Part shown: one piece after another, positions 34,255 to 43,483 of the stretch | Position numbering within the stretch: the stretch's first letter is position 1 | How the letters are laid out: each line of letters opens with the position of its first letter | Source: Apium graveolens | Taxonomy: Eukaryota; Streptophyta; Magnoliopsida; Apiales; Apiaceae | Assembly (NCBI RefSeq): GCF_009905375.1 | Contig: NC_133652.1 | Span: forward strand, 17,348,850-17,412,849 | Direction: 5' to 3' | Length of the DNA stretch: 64,000 nucleotides | Position numbers and translations under genes: made by a program | Notes under the pieces: model-generated | Told to the model about the DNA's origin: nothing | Database searches by the model: none | The model's input: the letters and a program-made list of their open reading frames with translations, nothing else

Positions 34255-36508
34255 CCCTAATTATTATTAATTTAATTAATTAAAATCAGAAAATTCAGCA
34301 ATTTTCCCCAATTTTCCAGAAATTAGGGTTTGGTGTTCTTGACTTCAATCAGAGATTTCATCGTTATTCCGACCTCCAAATCTGACATGTAAGTAGTCGT
34401 TGCAAAGCTCTTGATCTCTACTTTCGATTGGTATAATCAATTTCATGTTTTATTGCTTTGATTTTCAATTTGTATTTTTAGGGTTTATAGTCGAATTAGG
34501 CGTTTTTGATTCTTGAATTGTTTGATGATTTTGATGGTTCGTATAGCTTCCCCTGAGTTTTAGGAATGATTTTGAGTATTCAATTGATTGGTATAACCCC
34601 AGGAGGGTATGGTTCGAGTTCGTAGTTTTACCCGAATTTTTGATTCGATTCTGTGATTTTGTGTAATCTGTGATTGTTGTGATGGTTGGGGATCGATTGT
34701 AAATGGTTTAAGCTTTGATTTGGTATCAGTTTTGTGAATTTTGGTTAACGTTTCGATGAGACTCGATTTTTCGGTGAAGTTCGTCGGAGAACTTCGACCT
34801 TCGGACGGAGATGGCGGAGGAGGGACGATTTGATGATGGTGACACCGGGAATAGATAGCTGCAGTTCAGGGGAATCGAATGGCGTCAAAAACCCGACGAA
34901 ACGATGCTCTGGGAACGTCAGGTGGAGTCGTCGGAAAACTCCGCCGGTGGCCGGAGCTTTTCCCAGAATCCGGCGGGTCGACCCATGTTGTTGGGGACCC
35001 GATTGTCGACCCGTCAACCCGGAAATATAACCCGGTTTCAATCCATTAAAATCCAATTCCATTTCCTAAAAACTGTTTCTGATATTTATATTTATTATTT
35101 CTATTTTATAAAATCAGAAATTAGTTTTGTAAATTCTAAAAATATAATTAAAATCCTGAAAATTATTAATAATAATTTCTAAATTATTTTCTAAATTTAG
35201 AAATTTGAATTTAGTTACTTAATTAATTATTGAATTACTTATCTAATTATTTATCTATTTATTTATTTATTTATTATTTAGTAATTAAGTTATTAATTAA
35301 TAATTAAGGATTAAAATGAATCGAATAGTATTATTTAAAGAGTCGATAATTAGTTAAATAAAACGAGTAACTCGTATTCATACGGGTAATTGAACGATAA
35401 GTTCGATTATTATTATGATTATTCAGACGATAGTTAATGATTCGTAAAGTATCGTAATAATTATTATTCGAATCGTGTAAATAAATACAAATATTTAATT
35501 TAAATCGTATAAATTGTAATAATAATCGTAGTGTTTCGATAATTATGTGAAGAATGCGAACAACTCATAAAAATACGAGTAATTAATCGTCGAATTGAAT
35601 TTTGATTCGAATAATAGTGTATTTATTAGATAGTTTTTGTACCAGCTGATTGTATCGATTATTTATTTATAAATAATCGATCTAATCAAATAAATTATAA
35701 TAAATTATAAATAATTGTAATAAAATTTTGATTAATCCTAATAATTAGGGATTAATTGTTTTAAATTATTAAATAATTACTTATTAATTATTTGTTAGTT
35801 ATTTATTTTTTATTAATCATTAAAAATGATTAATTATTTCGATAATTAATCAAGTAACTTTCAATAAATCATAACTTATTCATTTTAACTCCAAAAATTA
35901 TAGAAAAATTATTTTTGACTTTGATTTTTCTTAAATAATTATTTTAGGATTTAAAAATTTGTAATAATTACTTATATTGAATAATAAATTGAATTATCAG
36001 TGTTTAATTGATAATAATTCAACCGTTAGTCCGAATTGAGCGAAACGAAAGCCATTTTACTCAGAAAAATAAATTCTTTTCACTAAAAATAATATGAAGA
36101 CCTAATTTCTTCTAAAAAATTAGTTGACTTTATTAATTACTTGATTGTTAGTCGAAATGCGTGCCGAGACGAGTCCGAAAAATTCCGGAAAAATGAGAAA
36201 TGAGGCAAAAGGTGATCAGCGGAGCAATCAACAAGTCGATTTTGATTCTAAAAATTATTTTAACTATAAAAAAATGATTATGTGCTTATGTGTTTTATGT
36301 GGTTAACCGAGTCTTACTTGCTTATATGTAATATAAGAGTCAGTCATGAGCGCATGGGGAGATAATAGGAACGAAATGAAGTCGATTCAAGATGCAATTG
36401 AAGTACAAAATGACTTAACCAATCTATTTTGCTAACAGAAGCTAAGCTAGGAAGGCAGGTCGAGTAGGTGATAAACGAAAGTGATTTAATTGCAGTAAGT
36501 CGCGCATA

Positions 36509-36516
36509 AGGCAAGT
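36509..36516 (+). promoter_or_regulatory. GC-type splice-donor-like motif in B 5' LTR
   Basis: CGCATAAG|GCAAGTTTC. In the 3' LTR the same place reads AGGCAAAT (46353-46360), one change in the motif. The 3' copy would not be the donor in the genomic RNA. Confidence 0.5.
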
Positions 36517-37453
36517 TTCTCCCCTATTCTACTTTCAGAATAGTAATATTCATTTCAAATTCTTATTACGCTTGTACTCTTTTAATTCTCTTTTTCATAT
36601 TCCATTTCGATTCTTGATTTATTCTTTTCATTTGAATTCATTGTTCATATACAGTTTGTCATTCACAATTATTGATATATTCCGGTGATTATAATATATC
36701 AAAGCATACCGATTATTCCGGTTGCTATTCCAGAGACTGGATAATACTATTCTGGGGATTAAGTTTACGTAATCCTAAGGACCGGAACAAAACCGGATCC
36801 TTGAGATAGGCCGTAGTGCCTGGGTGCCCGACGGGATCTATATAGTGAGATATAGATCTGCACTATATCCTGGCTGATCAGCAGGGTATAGCTGCGAACT
36901 TGAATCCAGTTCAGTTCGTTTGTATTCGCCAGTAATGGCCTTCTTTCTATTCTCATGAGGTTATATCTTTGCAGATATACCTGGGTTACGGGTTCATTTA
37001 AATTGCTTTAACACTATTTTTATTTTGCGAACTTGTTGAGCAATTTTTGGCTCACCCCTTTTGTTGTTATTCACCTTATTGTTTTCAGTTAAGAAGGAAT
37101 ATGAAACCCATCAGGACTCGAGTGGTAAAGAAGCGGGTCAAGCCTCGGGATCCTCTCATACCCAAGGTGTTGATCCCAATCGAGGAAGAAAGCTTTGAGT
37201 TGCCCGAGCAGGTGAAATATTGATAGATAGTATGTATGTTTGAATAAAAGATGAACTTAGTTTAAAATGAATTAGACAATGGTTTATAATAAAAAGAGTT
37301 TATGAGATTTTGAATGATTGGTTTGTAATAAAAGTAGTTAGTGGTTCTTGTTTTCATACTTCAACCTAAAAAGGTCATGGTTAGTGTTAAAGGGGTTTAG
37401 TTTCATTTCTTTATTATTTATTAATAAGATTATACAGGTTTGGTGATTAGCTC

Positions 37454-37493
37454 GTAACTCCCAGACTTATACCCCGGGTCTGGAGGGAGTTAC
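37454..37493 (+). other. Terminal LTR hairpin of element B
   Basis: GTAACTCCC pairs with GGGAGTTAC (9 bp) and inside it AGAC with GTCT. The loop contains CCCCGG. It sits at the LTR end, 4 nt before the primer-binding site. Comparable hairpins end the A, F and G LTRs. Confidence 0.65.
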
Positions 37494-37497
37494 AGTT

Positions 37498-37509
37498 TGG
37501 CATCAGAGC
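37498..37509 (+). other. Primer-binding site of element B
   Basis: TGGCATCAGAGC lies 3 nt after the LTR. It differs by one base from the canonical initiator tRNA-Met complement TGGTATCAGAGC. Confidence 0.82.
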
Positions 37510-37685
37510 TGTAGGTTTGGTCCCTGAAAACAAGAACATTAGGATTAAGATAAGATAGGGAGATCACATAGGATAGGAATAGTCAAATAGGAAGAATAGT
37601 GTTAGGATTTAGGTCAGGTTATAATAGGGAAGTATAAATCTTAGGATTGTCTAGTGACCTTTTCTTTTCTTTGGTATATTATCAG
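37510..37685 (+). promoter_or_regulatory. B leader ending in a splice-acceptor-like site
   Basis: After the primer site the sequence is non-coding and ends CTTTTCTTTTCTTTGG followed by TATATTATCAG. The AG at 37684-37685 directly abuts the ATG of the leader ORF at 37686. The heptamer TTATCAG is the same as before gag at 38902. Confidence 0.5.
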
Positions 37686-38418
37686 ATGGCATCTTCTGGT
37701 TATTCTGCGTCTTCCGAGAGGACAGTCACCGGGCCAACAACACCAGTTATACCTCCAGTATCTGAGTATATATTTCCTCCTCTACCACCTCCACCACCAT
37801 TGCCACTGGAGCCGGTACCACCAGTACAGGGGATAGTTCATGATCACATAGAGATGTTTGATCCTTTTGAGTTCTTTGAGCCGATGGTTCCTTTACTAGT
37901 TGAGCATCAGTTTATACCGGGTATTGAGAAGGAGTTACCACCACCACTATTGTTACCTCCTATACCAGTGCATACCCCAAAGCCGGATGTGTTCCAGATG
38001 ATTCCAGTCGAGGGGATGAGAGAGCATGATGTGGATCTACAGTTAGGTTTACCACAGCAGGGTGCAGGTATTCCGAGGGTTCCTTCACAGGAGTCAGTAG
38101 GTCAGGTTGCTCAGCCGTATATGGTACCATACCATGAGTATAGAGTTATGAAGGATGATGGAATATTGGCGGGCACAATGTAGAGAGATTATGCATCTGT
38201 TTGATCAGAGGGACAGAGGACCGTTAGCGGCCCTACAGCCGGATTACTATATGAGACAGAGATTGCAGTCGGTGTTGATGAGCGCTACTTGGGAGCTTGA
38301 TGATTTGACCCATGAGGGACCACCTTCTTTCGCAGAGTTCTACCGGATATTCCGCTTGGCACAGACTTTGGTCCAGGCACTTAGAGAGGAGCTTAGGCGT
38401 ATTCCGCCTGGGTTTTGA
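37686..38418 (+). pseudogene. Leader ORFs of element B, unknown function
   Basis: Two overlapping frames lie between primer site and gag. The first (37686-38183, 165 codons) begins MASSGYSASSERTV and is rich in Pro (runs of PPLPPPPPLPLEP), with acidic patches, and has no recognisable domain. The second frame (to 38418) carries a helical stretch from about REIMHLFDQRDRG to LREELRRIPPGF. The switch near 38150-38183 looks like a one-base shift in what was one protein of ~240 residues. That would match the 242 codons of the leader ORF in element A in size and layout: low-complexity N-terminal half, Arg/Leu-rich helical C-terminal half. Clear sequence identity between the two is not visible by eye. 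Confidence 0.5.
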
Positions 38419-38901
38419 GACATGGACAGTTGAGATAGTGACTTTAGAGTACAAATGTATATAGAGGCAACATAGTATAACCTAGTGAGTAGTGTGTATG
38501 CATGTATTAGTAGATTAACTTGTAGTAGGATTTTGACCTGTAGCGGTAGTATGACTTGTAGCCCCGATGATTTCCAGCAGAGCGAGACTTTTTGTATCAA
38601 GCATTTACACCTGAGGCTGGTGTCATATATATAAACTGAACTTTTTAAATTTCTTTTATTTAAATTTCAGTCTTTACAGTTTTACAGTATTTATATTCAC
38701 TTCATTGTTTTACAGCTTTCCATATTATAATCCTGTTAAAAAAAAAGAGGGAGAACAATCATTTTATTTAACTGCTTACATTCCAGTTTTTATTCGGCAA
38801 CTGTTTTCTTTATATAAACCAGGTTGTTAATACAGGACAAATTGTTTTCTTACCTATTGTCAATTGTTTATTAAACTGTTAAATAAATATCACCTGTTTT
38901 A
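38419..38901 (+). other. Spacer between leader ORF and gag of B
   Basis: About 480 AT-rich bases with a run of nine A at about 38738-38747 and no frame of note. Its end is the acceptor-like site before gag. Confidence 0.55.
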
Positions 38902-38908
38902 TTATCAG
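38902..38908 (+). promoter_or_regulatory. Splice-acceptor-like site before B gag
   Basis: CCTGTTTTATTATCAG ends 6 nt before the gag ATG at 38915. With the site at 37679-37685 it makes a pair of identical TTATCAG acceptor candidates, one per ORF. Confidence 0.55.
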
Positions 38909-38914
38909 ATTAAG

Positions 38915-41900
38915 ATGGCACCAAAAAGAAAGACTAGGGCTGAGACCTCTAACAGCAATTCCGAAGGTCAGACTAATGAGACCATGAACCAAATATTCCA
39001 TCTGATGCAACAACAGATGGTTATGATGCAGCAGCAGATGCAACATCAACAACAGCAAATCCAACAGCAAATGTTACAACAGCCACCTCGTCCCGAGCCT
39101 CAACTACCACCAGCATTACCTGTTGTTACTTTTAAGCAGTTTCAGGCAGTTAAACCTCCAGAATTTGACGGGTCTACTGATCCTATTAAACCCACCACCT
39201 GGTTAAAAGAAATAGAGAAAGCGTTTGCACTAGTGAAGATAGGTGAGGACCAAAAGACTGATTTTGCTAGTTACTTGTTGAAGGGAGAGGCAAATTATTG
39301 GTGGGAATCTAAAAAGGCTTTAGAGGGTGAAGATGTTATTGTTTGGGATAGGTTTAAAGAGTTGTTTTTAGAGAAGCATTTTCCTCGCTACATAAGGAAT
39401 CAGATGCAGATAAAGTTTTTGGAACTGAAGCAGGGAAGTATGTCCGTGACAGAGTATAAAGCCAAATTTAATGAGTTGGCTAGGTTCATCCCAGAACAGG
39501 TGGACACTGAAGAGAAACGAGTTCAGAGGTTTCAAGAGGGATTACGACCATGGATCCGTGGATAAGTTGCAGTTTTTGAATTAACCACATATACCGTCGT
39601 AGTCCAGAAAGCTTTAATCATCGAAGGAAAAAGTGAAAGATCTCAACGAGACAGAGGACAGGGAAGTTTCCAAGACCGTTCCAACAGGAAGCCGGGATTT
39701 CAAGCCCGGGCAAATTTGAATTTCAAAAGGATAGGACAGGGTACACAAAAAGCAGGTAATCATTTCCAAGCCTCCAAGCAGCAGGAAATTGTTAAGGTTC
39801 CAGTGCCGTATTGCAAAACTTGTGGACGCAAGCATACCGGCATATGTATTAAAGCATATGTGACATGTTTGAAATGCAAGCAGAAAGGGCACTATTCTAA
39901 TGAATGTCCAACAGGAAAAATAGCAGAAATCACTTGCTACCAATGCAGAAAGAAAGAGCATATCGCTAGGAATTATAAAGGACCAGCAATGGAAACCAGT
40001 ATTCCGAAAGTATTGACATTACCTCTGCCGCCGAATCAACCCAAAGCAAGGACTTTTAACATGACAATGAAAGAAGCAGTGCAGAGTCTAAGTGTGATCG
40101 CAGGTACGCTTTTGGTGAACTCCGTAGATTCAAAAGTATTAATTAATTCTGGAGCTACCCGTTCATTTATTTCTGAAGAATTTCTTGATAAGTTACATTG
40201 TGAAATTGAATGGTTGGACGAGATGTTAATTATAAAATTAGCGAATGACGACCAAGTTCCAGTAGTTCGAGTATGTCCTGCGTGTGATGTAGAAATAACT
40301 TGACATCATTTTTCTGTAGACCTAAGCTAGGAGAATTCGATATTATTTTGGGAATGGATTGTTTAGCATGTCATAATGCTCAGATAGATTGCGCGAATAA
40401 GAAAGTCAAATTGCGAACTACGGAAAATGCAACAGTAATATTCAAGCGCGAGAAACAGCGGAAGAAATTTCTCACCGTGATGCAGACTAAACGATTGCTT
40501 CGATAAGGTTGTGAAATGTATATAGCTTATGTCTTAGATACTGAAAAAGGAAGTCCTAAAATAGAAGACATTCCAATTGTGTGTGAATTTCCGGACGTCT
40601 TTCCAGACGAGCTTCCAGGGTTACCGCCAGATCATGAAATCGAATTCACGATTGATCTAACACCAGGCACAGAACCAGTTTCGAAACCCCATATCGAATG
40701 GCTCCAGTCGAGATGAAGGAATTATCAACGCAACTGCAAGATCTTCTAGACCGAGGCATCATACGACCTAGTGTATCCCCATGGGGTGCACCGGTGTTAT
40801 TCGTGAAGAAGAAGGACGGCAGCATGCGATTATGCATCGACTATCGGGAGTTGAATAAGCTCACTATCAAGAACAAGTATCCTTTACCGAGAATTGACGA
40901 TTTGTTTGATCAGCTAAAAGGAGCTGCATGGTTTTCGAAGATAGATTTGCGATCAGGCTATCATCAATTAAAGATTAAAGCTGAAGATATTCCAAAGACT
41001 GCGTTTCGTACGAGATATGGGCATTACGAGTTTTTGGTAATGGCATTCGGTTTGACAAACGCGCCAGCTGCATTCATGGATTTGATAAACAGGGTATTTA
41101 AGAAATATTTGGACAAATTTGTGATTGTATTCATTGATGACATCTTGATTTATTCCAAGACGGAAGAAGAGCATGCAGAACACTTGAGGATAGCTTTAGA
41201 AATTCTGAGGAAAGAGCAACTATACGCAAAATTCTCAAAATGTGAATTCTGGTTGAGGGAAATACAATTTCTAGGGCATATCATCAGTAAAGAAGGCATC
41301 CAAGTTGATCCAGCAAAGATTGAAGCTGTGTTAAATTGGGAAAGACCAATGACACCGACAGAAGTTCAAATTTCTTGGGATTGGCAGGATATTATCGAAG
41401 ATTTGTTAAAGATTTTGCGAAAATAGCAACGCCGTTGACCAAGTTAACTCGAAAAAAGTGAAAAGTTCGTATGGAATGATAAATGTGAAGAAAGCTTTCA
41501 AGAACTGAAGAACCGGTTAGTAACCGCGCTAGTACTTGTATTGCCAGACGAGCAAGGGAATTTCGTCATTTACAGCGATGCTTCGTATCGCGGGTTAGGA
41601 TGTGTATTGATGCAGCACGGTAACGTTATCGCATATGCTTCGAGACAACTCAAACCTCATGAACAGAAATATCCCACTCATGACCTGGAATTGGCAGCGA
41701 TCGTATTTGCATTGAAACTTTGGAGACATTATCTCTACGGTGAAAAATGTGAAATCTACATAGATCATAAAAGTTTGAAGTATATATTTACACAAAAAGA
41801 ATTGAACATGCGTCAACGTCGATGGCTGGAGTTGATAAAGGATTACGATGTTACAATCAGTTATCATCCAGGGAAAGCAAATGTTGTAGCAGATGCGCTG

Positions 41901-43446
41901 AGCAGAAAAGAAAGATTGAATTGGTTAACCTCATGCGAAGAATTAGCCAAGGAATTCGACAAATTGGAAATCAAAATTCGTATTACCAATGAATCTGCAG
42001 AAGCTATCTACGCTATGACTTTCCAACCGGAGTTGCTAGAGAAGATTCGCCGCTGTCAAGAAGAAGTGATGGGTCAAGATGACAACCTAACGGGAGAAGA
42101 AATCACAACTCAGAAAGATAATGAAGGAATTTTATGCTTTGCATCAAGAATCTGGATCCCTAATGTGGCAGAATTAAAAGAAGAAATAATGTGAGATGCG
42201 CACAGTTCGAAGTATTCTATTCATCCAGGAAGCACAAAAATGTATCGCGATCTGAAGGAAAACTTTTGGTGGCCGAACATGAAGAAGGAAATAGCAGAAT
42301 GGGTAAATAAATGCTACAAATGCCAGTGAGTTAGCGGAACATCAACATCTGAGCGGATTATTACGACCGTTAGACATTCCAGAATGGAAATGGGAACATC
42401 TAACGATGGATTTCGTAGTAGGACTACCAAGAACTAGGGCAAATCATGATGCAATATGGGTAATTATCGACAGACTCATGAAGTCGGCACATTTTCTACC
42501 GATTAACGAAAGATTTTCGCTCGACAAGCTAGTGCACATATCTCTCAAGGAAATTATGATGCGACATGGAGTTCCAATATCTATCGTGTCTGATCGAGAT
42601 CCTCGTTTCAACTCAAGATTTTGGAGACAATTCCAAGAATGTCTTGGAACTAAATTAAACATGAGTACCGCTTATCATCCGCAAACCGATGGGCAAAGTG
42701 AAAGAACTATTCAAACGATTGAAGACATGCTACGAGTTTGTGCGATCGATTTCGAAGGCAGTTGGGATGAGAATTTACCTTTGGTGAAATTTTCTTATAA
42801 TAACAGTTATCACGCCAGCATTGGAATGCCACCGTACGAAGCCCTATACAGGAGAAAATGCAGATCACCAATACATTGGGATGAAGTTGGGGAACGCAAG
42901 ATTTTGGGTCCAGAATTAATTCAACAAACTAAAGAAAAGATTGAACTCATTTGAAAATGACTCGATGCAGCGCAAAACAGGCAACGCAAACATGCAGACC
43001 AAGCAAGGAAGGATATGGACTACCAGGAAGGAGAAAACGTATTACTCAAAATATCGCCATGGAAAGGATTGCCCAGATTTGGAAATAAGGGTAAATTAAA
43101 GCCACGATACGTCGGACCATTTGAAATTTTGAAGAAGGTGGGAAAAGTTGCGTACGAATTTGCTTTACCGCCTCATATGCAACATATTCATAATGTGTTT
43201 CACGTGTTGATGCTTAAGCGATATAATCTTGATTCTAGGCATGTAATAGAATATGAACCGATAGATATCCAACCTGAATTGTCTTTTGTAGAACAGCCAG
43301 TAAGAATTTTAGATCGGCGAGAGAAAGTATTGAGAAATAAGTCTATATATTTAGTGTGAGTGTTGTGGAGAAATCCTATGGTTGAAGAATCAACCAGGGA
43401 ACTCGAAACTGAAATGTTAGAGAAATACCCTCATTTGTTTTCGTAG
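38915..43446 (+). pseudogene. Gag-Pol of element B (many stops and frameshifts)
   Basis: Domain order is the same as in element A. Gag starts MAPKRKTRAET and has a Gln/Met-rich stretch (38990-39080) and the PPEF...YWWES core. Zinc knuckles lie near 39815-39970, the last with a Cys lost. The protease active site reads NSG instead of DSG (Asn codon 40145-40147). RT has FIDDILIYS near 41131, RNase H has YSDAS near 41570. Integrase spans 42200-42960, and a chromodomain ends at 43444. In-frame stops include 39563, 40301, 40504, 42192, 42327, 42952, 42958 and 43357. Frame shifts occur near 40310, 40690, 41370, 41450 and 42335. Several stops sit where element A has Arg, consistent with CGA to TGA change. 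The element cannot make its own proteins. Confidence 0.92.
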
Positions 43447-43471
43447 AAGATTCTGAGGACAGAATCATATT

Positions 43472-43483
43472 AGGGGGGAAGAA
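43472..43483 (+). other. Polypurine tract of element B
   Basis: AGGGGGGAAGAA lies directly before the 3' LTR start at 43484 and 26-38 bases after the last pol codon. Confidence 0.87.

Larger units (their letters stand above)
33654..37494 (+). repeat. Element B 5' LTR
   Basis: A 3.84 kb LTR, TGTAACGACT...GGGAGTTACA. It contains a TATA box at 34247-34254, a 5'UTR-like segment with TTAGGGTTTGGTG, and a GTAAGT donor-like site at 34389-34394. A GC-rich block spans 34745-35035, very AT-rich sequence 35040-36000, AG|GCAAGT 36509-36516 and a perfect terminal hairpin 37454-37493. Frames inside (34745-35062 minus, 34904-35182 plus) also exist in the 3' LTR and are not taken as genes. Confidence 0.92.
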
